This document shows positions 1 through 11,602 of a stretch of DNA of 64,000 nt, in pieces. The stretch is from Brienomyrus brachyistius. Taxonomy: Eukaryota > Chordata > Actinopteri > Osteoglossiformes > Mormyridae. The stretch's first letter is position 1, and every line of letters begins with the position of its first letter. The position numbers and the translations under genes are program-made. Below the pieces are notes generated by a model that had not been told where the DNA came from, did no database searches, and worked only from the letters and a program-made list of their open reading frames with translations. The DNA lies in NCBI RefSeq assembly GCF_023856365.1, contig NC_064537.1:5501829-5565828 (forward strand). The letters are read 5' to 3'.

Positions 1-552
1 AAGTAAATTTTAATATCTCCACCAATATGTTTTGAAATCCATCCATCCATTTTCCAAACCGCTTATCCTACTGGGTTGCGGGGGGTGCGGAGCCTATCCC
101 GGAAGCAATGGGCACGAGGCAGGGAACAACCCACGATGGGGCGCCAGCCCATCGCAGGGCATGTTTTGAAATTAATTAACTTAATTATTATTTAATGCTG
201 ATTATTAACCAATTGTTATGCCGAATGATCGGCTCCTCCAAACTCAATTGTGAATCCCCGTGAATCTGTTAATGTGAGACTTAAATGGGATTCATTAATA
301 ACCAGTATCGCTCAATAACCTGGGTTAGAAGGCTGGTCCAGCGAGCTGCGTCAGCAGGTAATGTAAATGCTCGGTAGCGAAGCTCCCCTCACGGCTGATT
401 AGAGAGAGTCTCGCGATATTTCAGGCGAGTTTGAGGTTTCAGAGCGTAGTAGCCAGATCGCACAGAGGCAGGTACTATTGTTGAGCACTGAATGACGGAG
501 GCTGAAGTTGTGTAAAAGACATGCATTTATCCCTACAACTAACATAAGACAG
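1..552. repeat. Left copy of a dispersed repeat shared with the right window edge
   Basis: Positions 3-38 and 161-552 match 63586-64000 almost base for base, with only a handful of differences. The left copy is interrupted by a SINE fragment at 39-160. The repeat probably extends left of the window and belongs to a longer element whose class I cannot assign. No coding domain is visible in it. Confidence 0.85.
39..160 (-). mobile_element. Truncated tRNA-type SINE (3' half) in the edge repeat
   Basis: The segment begins with CCATCCATCC and continues into the 3' half of the SINE found in full at 19996-20346. It is flanked by a 12-bp target-site duplication, atgttttgaaat, at 27-38 and 161-172. 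The right-edge copy of the host repeat (near 63608) has one uninterrupted atgttttgaaat, so it is an empty site. The tRNA-like head is missing. Confidence 0.9.
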
Positions 553-3365
553 ACATTGCACCTAACAAACAATAAACATGAAATAACGGAATAGACACAA
601 TGTAATCATGAAAATGCAATGCCCAGATTTAAAACGAGTAACCTAAAAAGGGAAAAACTGTTCTGCAAAGCAAGCAGTTTGTGGAAACACGACCCTAAAG
701 TAATACAGCAGGTGAATAGGACAGTTTAGCTTGTTAGAAATGAAAGGAAGTTGGTTTATTTGGCTGCAGGAAAGGGGGGGGGGGTCTTGGCAGTTGCTTG
801 CAGTGGCTGATGAGCTGATGGGTGATGGCACTCAGGGAGGCGCGGTGTTTGCAGCGGTTGTTGGAGTGGAGCCCCTCTGATTCTCTCTCCTGGTGAATCT
901 TGGGCTTGGTTGCAGTTCTCTGTCCAGCTGGGCCTTCACTGGCAGGCTTCAGGAGGGCTTCTTGTTGGCTTCTCTTCTCTTGGGCTGATGTTCCCTGCCT
1001 CTCTTTGGGCTGATGGTATTTTGTTTTCTCCTCCCTTCTGTTTCTCCTCTCCTGGCTTTGTTCGGAGATGCCAGGTTTTATAGTGTTAAGTTCGTGAATA
1101 GGAATGACCAGGAATTCCACTCCTGGACCAATGGCTGACCATCCATTTGGCGGGCTTTCAGAAGGGGGTCTCTATCAGTCCTTTTGAGATTTATGACCAG
1201 ACTGATTTCCCTTGTATTGATGATTTTCGTTAGGCTGGTGTAACTTTTGATATATTCACTTTCGTGGTAACCACTGACCAGATTTATAAACTGAAGTGAT
1301 TTTCCATCGTTTTGATACCAAACATGCCGTACCAGCCTAGCGGTTCACACCGAATACCATCTGTAATGATTAATTAATGATTACTTATATTATGTCATTA
1401 TGTTATATTACTCACACCAGTACCTGGTCCAGGTGGTCTAGGTTGCACCTCAATCAGAGATTACCCTTTATGCAGACATTATATGATATATTCACATTCC
1501 AACAGCACATCTTACCCTTAGGCATGGTAGAATACAAAGATCAGATAAGGACTGCTGAGGAATGTGGAAAAGAAAAGGGGGACGAAGGTTTGTCAGTCAA
1601 GGAAAAAGAATCTGTGAAAGTTAGGACACATTACAAACATAACCTATCTGTATATTGAGACTAGTAGTCATGAGTAAATAAGTATACAGATATACAACAG
1701 CCAGACTTAAAAGAAACTTTCTTTAGGGTGTTGGGTGAGTGGTATGTAAGGCAGGATGTCTGGGGAGGGGGTTGTGTGCCAAGTCGAGGGACCCCTGTCC
1801 TTGAGGTCCACTCTGCTGTCTGTAGGTCGTTAAAACTTTGAGCAATAAAAGTTGGAGTGCTGGCCTCCCTTGTTATCTGTGTGTGTTTAAGTGTGTCTGT
1901 GTGTGGGGTCACGAACCCCCTTTGAGGCCTTGGCCAACGTGTGCCTCTCGTACCAGGGTAGGCCTTGTCTCAGGCCACCTGGAATTTAAGCTTTGTGATA
2001 TGTGCATGTGTGATCCTACAGGGGCTTCAAGCATGCTGAGGCAATCCAGGACGATCATGAGCAGAGGATGACCCTGGGGTTAGAGTGGGGGGGGGGATTT
2101 TATATTCCCTGGCCTGCTCGTCGTCATGTGAATGATAAGAGCATCTGTCTCTTTTGTTTTTAAAAGAAGCAAACTTATTATTAAGCTACATCCAGAAAAG
2201 ACGCTACACACTGAATACAGTACAGCTGCAGGCTGCACACGACATCTGCTCCTAACGGGACAGTGTGAAACAATGAAGCGAAGCTGCAGTGATATTTCAT
2301 TTTGCGTTGCCCCAGTTCGTTTGATATGGGCATTTTAACGCTACTGTTTCGATGAGTGATTAGGTCACGCTGACGTTTCTCTGCGGTCCCTCACAAGCTT
2401 TGTGTCACGTAGACTTCTGCGTCACATGGAAAATGTTGTACTGACACATTTTGACTTGAAAAGATGCTGGGCAGTTTACGTCGTGATACCGCACCAAGGT
2501 TGAATCCTTATAATAGTAATGGGTGGAGTGGGGTTCCTGTCACCCCCAATTTGAGCTGAATTAACTCCCTGTAATGCAGCTTCGTCCCCAAAAGCATGTG
2601 ATTGGTCAAATGAGGTCTGCAAATTTCTCATAATGGCTGCACTGTTAATGATTCATAATAATGATGCAGCTAATACGCTACATCATGGCCATGTGGTTTC
2701 GGCTGATGTCAGAACGTAAAGCCCCTCCCACTGGACTAGTCAGGAAAGATGAAAACCTAAAGACTCAGATTTAGGAGCACAGGAGTGAGGGTGGGATAGG
2801 AGCAGCCGCAGCAGAATTGGCATCTCACCGGGACGGCTTTTTCCGGAAGCTGGGCGCTCTCCTCCAGACGCTTGCTTCTCACATGGCTGCTGTCTGTGCA
2901 CACTGAACAATCCATGTGGCAATTTGCTCAGACTTTTTATTTTCATCAAAGACTGTGTTACAGAATCCTATTTTAAAAACAGATTTTAAAAGCAATTGTC
3001 AACTGTTGCAGCTGCAAAAATTCCTAAAACAAATGTGCCATGTCTTTTATAGTATCAGTAAAGAATGCAAATTCTTTATGTTTCACTCTCTGAAATGCTT
3101 AGTTACTTCTGGAAGTGCAGAGAGACTCCCTGGGTGGGCTGCTGGTCTGTTTTAGGGTTCATCCATTTGGATATCAATTCAGTTCTATAGATTACCTATT
3201 ACAAAGCACACAAGCACAGCCAACAACAATCCTGGGCTCCATGAATTTACTTATTTATGGAGGTTAGGTGACAAAGAGAAGAAGTTGCAGAAGCCCTCAA
3301 CTGCACAAGACAAATCTAGCTGAGCTTCTTCATGAAATTTTTAGTCAGAACGATCTCCAGGCTGT
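553..3365. other. Non-coding stretch, no recognised gene
   Basis: I see no convincing gene here. A 128-codon minus-strand frame at 734-1120 is rich in Gln, Arg, Glu and Pro, has no domain I know, and adjoins the edge repeat, so it may be part of the same repetitive element. There are short G tracts near 774 and 2086. The rest is AT-rich intergenic sequence. Confidence 0.4.
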
Positions 3366-3850
3366 ACCCTTCAAATCCTAGTCCTACACCTCCTTCAAAC
3401 TGACCAAACCCCAGTGTAGCTCCTCCTTCAAACTGACCAAACCTCAGTGTAGCTCCTCTTTCAAACTGACCAAACCTCAGTGTAGCTCCTCCTTCAAACT
3501 GACCAAACCTCAGTGTAGCTCCTCCTTCAAACTGACCAAACCTCAATGTCGCTCCTCCTTCAAACTGACCAAACCTCAATGTCGCTCCTCCTTCAAACTG
3601 GCCAAACCCCAGTGTCGCTCCTCCTTCAAACTGGCCAAACCCCAGTGTCGCTCCTCCTTCAAACTGGCCAAACCCCAGTGTCGCTCCTCCTTCAAACTGG
3701 CCAAACCCCAGTGTCGCTCCTCCTTCAAACTGGCCAAACCCCAGTGTCGCTCCTCCTTCAAACTGGACAAACCCCAGTGTAGCTCCCCCTTCAAACTGGT
3801 CAAACCCCAGTGTAGCTCCTCATTCAAACTGGCCAAATCCCAGTACAGCA
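3366..3850. repeat. 33-bp minisatellite, about 14 copies
   Basis: A 33-bp unit containing ttcaaactg(a/g)ccaaacc repeats about 14 times. Because 33 is a multiple of three, both strands stay open over several units, giving an 11-residue periodic peptide on each (LRFGQFEGGAT-like on minus, SLLLQTGQTPV-like on plus). Units fall into two types, with ctgacc to the left and ctggcc to the right, so the array grew by local amplification. I treat it as non-coding. Confidence 0.9.
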
Positions 3851-6125
3851 CCTCTTCCAAAGTAACCAAAGTACAGTACCCCGGCTCTGTTTGTGAAAAA
3901 TTGTGGTGAGTCCGCATTTCTGCAGTCAGTGTACCGTTCTAGCTTTGCTGTATCTGGTTTAAATAAAAATGTAAATGAAACGGTCTTGAGCCTTTCGGAT
4001 GCGGCTCTGAAGGGATCTGAGCTACCATGTTTGCTCCTGTTGCTGCACAGCATGTTTCAAAAGCCAGCAAATTTGTTTCTGTAACACAGTGACATTTGTT
4101 TCATGGCCATGACAGGTCCTTCTCCCAGATTTAATCACAGGAGCCTGGCTCTAAATCACCCCGCAAAATCCTTTTGTCGGGCTTGTTTTAGGGCTCAGCT
4201 ACACCCCATGTCCCTTCATCTGCTATTGTTTGAGACAAAAATCATCATTTAAATCTGAAGTTATTCAGGATGCAACGCATCACTGATTTTCTGAGCGTTC
4301 ATCACAAAATCTCCATTCATTTTCAGCACTCCAAAGGTCTGGACACCTTTTAAACAGGATGTTTCTCTGGTAGTCGGAAGTATGTGTTGAGTGTAGAGCC
4401 GTCCTGTTGTTCAGCTGCTCTCCGTTTGCATCCGATGGTGCAGCCTATAGACTCGACGACTACAGAACATTGGGAAAACAACACTGACAGCCTGCATACC
4501 TGCTGGTGGTGGGTGCCCCAGGGAGACCCTGATTGGTCAGAAAGCCTGGCTCAGTTTGCCTTTCAAAGGAGGCACAAGGTGTGGACATTCTCGTTGGAGC
4601 TGACGGCTGATTGACAGATAGCGGCGGAGGTCCCTGGGGCTTGTTCTGAGTCGTCACTGTCAGGCAGTGACAGCACAGCTGTGCTTGTGTGGATGGTGCT
4701 GGGAATCCATAAATGGACTGCAAGCTCTTCTGCAAGTTACTGGCCCACAGCCAAAGGAGCCGTCTCCCTGTAACTGTAGTGGGTAGGGACTGGTGAATAC
4801 GGACGGGCAGACAGGTGGATATTTTTGTTATTAGTGCTCTTAAAGGTGTGATTATGAGCTTTTTCAAATAGAAAAAGAGCATCTTTCATTAGCATACTGG
4901 GGCCAGAAGACAGGAAGCTGCTCGGCTTCCCAGCAGGATGGCCGCTGAGCGTGAATAACGGTGGCTGTTTAAAGGCTGTCCTGTAACTCACTCTATTCGG
5001 TTAACAGAAATGTTCAGGACACCATGTCCTAAAATGTAATAAGCTTGCTCCCCGGCAAATGTTTGGCTTATTACCAAGGTTCGGAAAAACATCATTAAAA
5101 TAACTCTCAGTAAAGCTGAAAGTAGACAAACTGGTGGTATTATGGTAAATGAGTCAACCGAAGCTGGATACAAAGGCAATGTAAAAATGGCAGGTGATAG
5201 ATTTTTAGCTTTTCGAAGCCGTGTGGAAAGAACATTTAACCCGCATTTTATCTCTGCTGTACACCGACTCCACGCTCTGTCTCCATCCCTACCTAACCTC
5301 TGACGCCAGCATTTCTCTCAGGGCATTTCGATGTTTTGTTAACCAAAGTGGGAATATTTTGAGGTGCTGGAATAGTGGTGGCTGATTTTCTGCTTATTTA
5401 CGTGACTGTGAAGGCCATGCGGTCGAGTCCATTTCAGACCACATCATTAACACATCATTGATGTGTTAACAAACATAGTTGACTGATGACTCAACTTTGA
5501 AGACAAGTTCATCAAATTCTCATAGATCTTCTTATTTCTAGGCTACTAGTAGCATAAGGAAAGTGCATTCCTATAGTTACCTATCCACGGTGATATGACT
5601 TTCAGACTAAGGTCTTTACAGCACACATTGGAACAGGGCACCGAATCTTAATGGGGTTCTCCTTGTCTAATGAGCTGTGGCTAAGATCACATCCTTCTGC
5701 AGGCAGGATTATCTCCTTAGGTTATTCGGTTTTGGAGCATATGATGTGGCCTTGAGCAATAACAGTATGCTGGCTTTAGACGGCTCCTATTGACTTACGG
5801 GGAGAGTACCATTCCATCAAGGAAAGGGGACAGAGGGTCATTCCACACTCAGGTAGGTAATAGGGTTTTTCAGAAGCTTTACACATTTCTTGGAATTGTA
5901 CGACAATTTCGAAAGACTTTGAAGTTGAGAAGCTAACAAATTGCGGGAAGATGTTCTGCTATTCAGTTGAAAAGGCAGCAAACATGGGTCACTGAATCCT
6001 TCTATGCAGCCCAGTGACTGTTACGTAATGGATAAAAGGGGAACATTGCCAGTTGTTCTAGGTTTTCGTTTGTTTACTATCATATTACACCTAGAATATT
6101 GCTGCTGTAGGTTTCTGTAATGTAG
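3851..6125. other. Non-coding stretch, no recognised feature
   Basis: No gene, RNA or named repeat is recognisable. Open frames here, for example 4460-4882 on the minus strand, have no domain, no splice context and a composition typical of chance. Confidence 0.4.
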
Positions 6126-6232
6126 GAAGGCCAGTTTAACCAAAGAACCAGCCGCCAGGTGATGGGTCACAGCAAGGAGGGGTATGGGGTTGGGTATCAG
6201 TGTTTGGGTACATTTAATGGAGGTGAGATAGG
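6126..6232 (+). repeat. Dispersed repeat, copy 1
   Basis: This closely matches 13192-13296 (shared gatgggtcacagcaagg and gggtatcagtgtttggg), with a few substitutions. The flanks do not match, so this is a dispersed repeat rather than a segmental duplication. The class is unknown. Confidence 0.7.
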
Positions 6233-7539
6233 AATATAACAATGAAAAGATACAAACATCAGGATTTTATAGGGCATATTTAGGGATTTGCAATCAAACT
6301 TTCCAGCATTTTACAAAAATACCCAGAGGATGACATTCAGCGCCAGTACTGGCAGCAAACAGCCATTCAGCCCCAGTGTCCTGCCTTCCGAGTCAGACGG
6401 CCATGCTTATCACTTTTGTTACTGATTCGTGGTAGCAGGAATGATGTTCGCTTGTGTGTGTGTCACCCAGTCATGGTGTGCCTTCATTACTGTGTCCCCA
6501 GCAAACTTTTTCTGTGCTGTAATTTCCTGCAGTGATTACAGTCCGCGCTACACTACATACTAATGAAGCGTAATGCTTCAGAGTGTGAAAACATACTTCA
6601 CTCGCTCTGCTCCTTCACTCCTAAGGTGGACCAGGTGAATTTTCTTTATTGAAAGCCAAGTGTGGTATAGAATGAGGTCATTTTGGACCTGATTTTTAAA
6701 ATGTCCTTGCAGTGTGATGTATATAGGTTCCAATGCCTGCACATAGCAAATTTGGATCATTTGATGCAAACCGAAGCCTGCGTTTGATGGCAGCCGTATT
6801 CTGCTATTCCTGTTAGACCTGTGCTTTTAAGTTCCCCTTGGAAACAGCCATCAGCTTACAATGAATGTGCCATAATGATGCGGACTGCTGGGTCACTTTC
6901 TGAGCTGAAATAGCCAGGATGGGGGCAAACGTTCTCAAGGAAAGTTCCTCCAGGGATGGCAGACTGAGCTCCAGTGGATCAGGAAGGGCTCACAAGCTGG
7001 GCTTTAATCCCCTGGTGAAGCTGGTGGCGGATGTGATCTTGGCATGGCGAGCCAGAGTTGGAGTGACAGCGAGCCCTATGCCTGCCAAGTTTCCTTTTTA
7101 CATCCCATCATAACGTGGAAACCAACCCCTCCCGACTGCAGCTTGGCCAACCAATCAGAGGCTCCAATTACTTGTGAAGGATTTCTTTTCACTACTTCTG
7201 CAAAGAAGTCTGACATCACTAAGAATCGCAGATGACCTTGGCGTGCAAACGTGGCTCTCACCATGCTTAAATCTGCAGGCCTGCTCTTCGTTGAATAAAA
7301 GATGTGAGTCGTCACTTCTACTCCTCTTTCGTCATCCTCATGGATCTTTCCATCACCCTTATTTCTGACTCTCTCCTGTTCCATCTTCATTTTAGAGAAT
7401 GTTGCCACAATACCTAATGGTGAAACACGCAAATTGGTGAGATGAATAAAAAATTCTGGAAGAGAACACCTGGGATTGGGTTTGATATTATTCTGAAAAT
7501 ATGACACTTTCAAAATACACAGTAGCAGTTCTAACTAAT
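6233..7539. other. Non-coding stretch, no recognised feature
   Basis: No gene or repeat is recognised. A 145-codon minus-strand frame at 7076-7513 has no recognisable domain or exon structure, and I do not call it. Confidence 0.4.
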
Positions 7540-7930
7540 TATAGTTTTTGCTAACACTTTATTTGAGGGGGCACAAATAATATAGTATTATGCTATTACT
7601 GATGTATTAATTAACCACAATATACATCTCAGTTACACAAGGATCTCATGTTTGTTCATCGTTAATGAATAAGACAAGTGAAATACTGATCTGATGTTTG
7701 CATCATTAATATATCGTGAGGCATCTCAAGCTGTTACTATATTTGTTACTGTGTTTGTTCTGTAACCCTTTGTGAGCTACTGAAGGAATTACTGAAGGTG
7801 AAATGCACAATATATGCTCATCTGTTCATCATAAAATATCATGATGCATCATTTATCTAAAGCAGTGACTATATTTGTCCATGATTTGTACTTCAGTAGT
7901 AACTGACCTACTTCTAAGTAATTTGTGGCC
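7540..7930. repeat. AT-rich dispersed repeat, non-autonomous element-like
   Basis: The segment starts with aacactttatttgaggggg and carries repeated ttgttactg/tgatgtattaat words. It resembles short AT-rich interspersed elements common in fish genomes. That resemblance is from memory and no second copy occurs in this window. No coding capacity. Confidence 0.4.
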
Positions 7931-8293
7931 GACTGTCTTTGGGGAGGTGGCCATAACCTTATAAGAGTGTCATATTCCATTCCTGTTGGGTTTCTTATTA
8001 AACGTTAAATAAAGAGCAAATGAATCACAGTTAATACAATCTTTAATTTACGGGCAGGTTTTACTTTACTGACAGCTTACACATGCCTCACTGTTATGCC
8101 TTTGTTTGCACACGTCACGACCCAGTTTAGACCGGAAACCCGAACTGGACTGTGCATGAGTAGATAAGTATCATTTCCGCTCACTACTGCTTCACGGCGG
8201 CTGGGCGATTTCACAAATTGATTTATTGCAGTTTATTTAAACATAGGTTGTACTTTGCACTTATTTGAATTATTGTGTATATATGTGTTTTTA

Positions 8294-8512
8294 GGAGGTG
8301 GTGCAGTGGTTAGCTCTTTTGCCTCACATCTCTGGGACCTGGGTTCGAGTCTCCACCGGGGTCACATGGTGTGTGAGTGTGCCCTGCGATGGGCTGACAT
8401 CCCATCCTGGGTTGTTCCCTGCCTTGTGCCCATTGCTTCCGGGATAGGCTCCGGACCCCCCGCGACCCAATAGGATAAGCGGTTTGGAAAATGGATGGAT
8501 GGATGGATAATC
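8294..8512 (+). mobile_element. tRNA-derived SINE with internal deletion
   Basis: A tRNA-like head is present, with an A-box-like gtgcagtggttagc and a B-box GGTTCGAGTC. The middle is shortened compared with 19996-20346. The 3' half ends in a GGAT-repeat tail. A near-perfect 9-bp target-site duplication, gtgttttta versus gtattttta, flanks it at 8285-8293 and 8513-8521. Confidence 0.85.
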
Positions 8513-10007
8513 GTATTTTTAAATAATTTGTACTTAAAAAATAGTCTGTGGTACATTGGGCGGAGTTTAAATTTGGACGTCATTATTTTTATGAATTATG
8601 ACATCATAAGCGGGAGGGGGAGCATATCCCTTATTCTGATTGGTCGAGGGGTTATCTCCATATACCATACATTGCCGATAGGGGGCCATATGGTTTGGGT
8701 GATAAGGGTTGCCGTTAAACTTTAATAGAATAAAAATACATTACATGTATTTATTTGTGTTATTTTTAATTACGTTTTCAAGGAATAATAAAACATATGG
8801 CAGGATGAATGCAAGCTAGCGCATACACGTCCAGCGGGGCCCGTCCGGCCGCAGGCACGGGCTGTTAGGAGTAGGCACAAGCGCCACAGCGTATTTTAAA
8901 AGAATGTGGGGATCTGAACGGGCTGGTAGGAGTAGTTGCGCGGCACTGGTAATTACACTATATTGGCAACCACTTGAGCCAGGTCATATGACCTACCAGG
9001 AAGTTATAAAAGGCTGCCAAGATAGAATCTCATTCTCTTGCTGCTGTGTTTTACAACTGGACATGGGATGGGTTCTTCTTCCCTGTGGGTAAGGGAAGGA
9101 GGAGAGGGTTTGTTTGAGAACTTGAATGTTTAATTTTAATTTTACCAGGGTGACTGCTAGCAGCATGTAACTCTTCATGGAGGACGCGGAGGTGACTGGA
9201 ATTTTATCATTTGACGTGATCCCCTACGGGCTGCTGGGCTACAGACACTGAGGCTCTGGTAACTTGGGTTATACTGTGGGATTTAAAAGGGTCTACGTTT
9301 CTTTGTTGATTGTTTCTTTGTACCTGTAGTATTGGAACGCTTCCTTTTGGTGTTGCTGTGCTGCGAGGGCATTAAGCATTCCTGCAAAGGACCAGAGTAG
9401 CTGCTGTTTTAGGCTTATTTGATAGGCTTTTGGTTTTCTTTAGTGCCCTGGTTGTTGCTATGGGCTAAGTTGTAACTAATTTTAGTATTGTATTTTGGGC
9501 GGTGGACATCGGCCGCTACCCTCCCCTTATGTTTGTACATGGGATCTTTCTGTACAAGGTCGGATCCACACAGGCTTTTGCTCTCTGCTGTTGGGGTGCC
9601 ACACTGAGCGGACACTGTACTGTTGTGTGTAGTGTTTGTCGTGTTGCATGCTGTGGTTTTGCTCTTTTCTTTGTCACCAGGGGCCTCCTGAGCTGAGAGC
9701 TGCGCGTGCCTATCTGGAGGATAGTCAGCCGCCCCCCAACCCTACCCCCCCCCCAGCAACCTTCTTTGTCTAATATTTTTTAGATATTTGTAATAAAGTG
9801 GATTGGGTTTCATTTTTACATGCCTCTTTGTTATTGTCCTTTGCGGGGAGGGTTCGAACTTAGCCACGTTACAGAAGGAACATTAGCAGTTCCTCCTGCC
9901 CTTACCAGGAGGTGGCGTAGTCAGAGCAGTGTGAGTATTCTGTGCTTTGGGCACCACAAAAAAGCACCGAAATGTTTTCAAGAAAACTTTAGCGTTATTT
10001 TTAAAGA

Positions 10008-10185
10008 AAACAATCAAGGAATAACCCTGTTAATTCTTGTTTAAATTAATTAACGCAAGAGAGTCGGCTCTTTAAAGAAAATACTGTGTGGCTCTATGAG
10101 CATGCGCTACATGAGAGCGAGCCAGAGGAGAGCGCATGCGCTCATTTAAACAAGAATTAACCGCGTTATTTCTTGATTATTGAAA
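10008..10185. repeat. Internal palindrome (stem-loop) inside the inverted-repeat element
   Basis: The left half around 10008-10047, containing ttaattcttgtttaaa, is repeated in inverse at about 10144-10185 (tttaaacaagaattaa). A smaller inverted pair, gagcatgcgct and agcgcatgcgctc, sits in the loop. The structure could extrude as a cruciform. Its function is unknown. Confidence 0.75.
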
Positions 10186-10845
10186 TGCTTCGAGCGTTTT
10201 ACTTTATTATTCACATTGGCAGAAAAGTGCTTCATTACTTAAAAAACGTTATGGTTATAGGGGTTTATTTGAAATAACAGGCGCTCCGCTGGTGTCGCCA
10301 TTTTGAAACGGGCTGGCCACTTCGGTCTATCATTTGACCGCATTGTTCAAACAGACCTGCCGATTATGGCCGAGCTCTGGGACTCGGTCATTTAGCCTTT
10401 TGGCCTATTAAAGTTTGCTGTTAAAATGCTTTCTTCAACCTAACACTGGTAAATACCGCTAAAGTTTTTCTTCTAATTCTTTAAGCATGTTGATTAAATG
10501 TAACGAGTTGAAGTGCTTTCTTTTAAAACGACGTGCTGTATGTTGGTTTCACTTGTGCTTGTTTAAACTCAGCATTTGCGCTTATGCTTCTTTCGGGCAT
10601 GTTTGTACTTGTTTAAATTCCGCCTGCTTTTCTTTTAAAATGACGCTAAAGTTCTATAAAACATTTTGGTGCTTTTAAAATACGCCGTGGCGCTTGTGCC
10701 GCCTACTAACACTACATGGCTGCGGCCGGACGGGTCCCCGCTGGACGTGTATCTTACATTCGTCCCGTTTGTTTTATTCCTTAAACGTAATAATACAATA
10801 TGAATACATGTAATGTATTTTCATTCTATTAAAGTTTAAAGGCAA

Positions 10846-11396
10846 GGGGCCATACTTTATTACGTACGCACGAAAGGGGAAGGGGTCTAAAAATTTGACC
10901 GAATTTTGCGTGCGTATGCTGGGGGGGGGGTGAACCAATCTGAGAAATTTCAAATTTAAGCGTTTCGTTCACGATACCTGACCTGCTGGATTGCATTCCA
11001 TACGTGCATATAACTCAAAATGCAACATGAGATTTTTAAGACGATCGGACTGTTTAAACAATATCTCATAAATTAAAAAAAAAAAAACAGGTTGGCAATG
11101 CACCACGGACCTCCGAAATACCTGGTTTAAAAGGCGCTATAACATTATGGAAATGGCGACCCATTTCGTTTTATTTGAAAGTGATTTTATTACGGTAAAT
11201 CTCATGACATTTGTTATCCGTAAAGTTAACAGGAACGTTTGTAGTTCCAAAAAGCAGTGCATAAGTCGACTGACGATCGCCCGTGCGTACGTACGCGGGG
11301 GGGGGGGGGGGTCAACTACCCAGCGCACGTGTGCTTACGGGGGATGGGGGTTACAAAAATCGGTAAAATGTGCGTACGTACTAAAAGTATGGCCCC
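10846..11396. mobile_element. 551-bp nested inverted-repeat element (MITE-like)
   Basis: Its ends are ggggccatacttt and aaagtatggcccc, and the similarity continues inward through cgtacgcac for roughly 28 bp. It lies exactly where the right arm of the outer element breaks: joining the flanks (ggcaa and aaccctta) restores the sequence complementary to the left arm, with two A's apparently duplicated. It therefore inserted after the outer element. It has no coding capacity and several G tracts. Confidence 0.75.
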
Positions 11397-11602
11397 AACC
11401 CTTATCACCCAAACCATATGCCCCCCTATCGGCAACACGTGTAATAGACTTTTGGAATATTCCTGACACCTACTCACATTCAAATGAAAACACCTGTCTC
11501 TTCTTCGTTTTTAATGCTTTATTTACAAGAATTTACATATTTAAATAGTACTGATAGTCAAAGTTCTATGTTCTCATCCACTATTGGCGTATTCATCTTG
11601 CA

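Larger units (their letters stand above)
8672..11435. mobile_element. Inverted-repeat element with long arms, interrupted by a second element
   Basis: The left arm 8672 to about 8901 pairs with the right arm in reverse complement. The right arm is in two pieces: about 10667-10845, and 11397-11435. For example ttgccgatagggggccatat at the left end answers the right end ctatcggcaa, and the arms share the word cgtccggccgcag. Arm length is about 230 bp with visible mismatches, so the element is not young. Without the 551-bp insert it would be about 2.2 kb. It contains a promoter-like TATAAAAGG near 9006 and an AATAAAG near 9791, but no transposase that I can recognise, so I infer a non-autonomous DNA element. 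The target-site duplication and family are undetermined. Confidence 0.7.

Noticed and set aside
3546..3782. Repeat peptide (SLLLQTGQTPV)n as a protein
   Set aside because: Both strands are open only because the unit length is a multiple of three. There is no unique head or tail.
7076..7513. 145-codon minus-strand frame as a gene
   Set aside because: No recognisable domain, exon structure or paralogue. Likely chance.
8905..9871. LTR with TATA near 9006 and poly(A) signal near 9791
   Set aside because: No convincing TG...CA ends with matching target duplication could be found. The region lies inside the inverted-repeat element.
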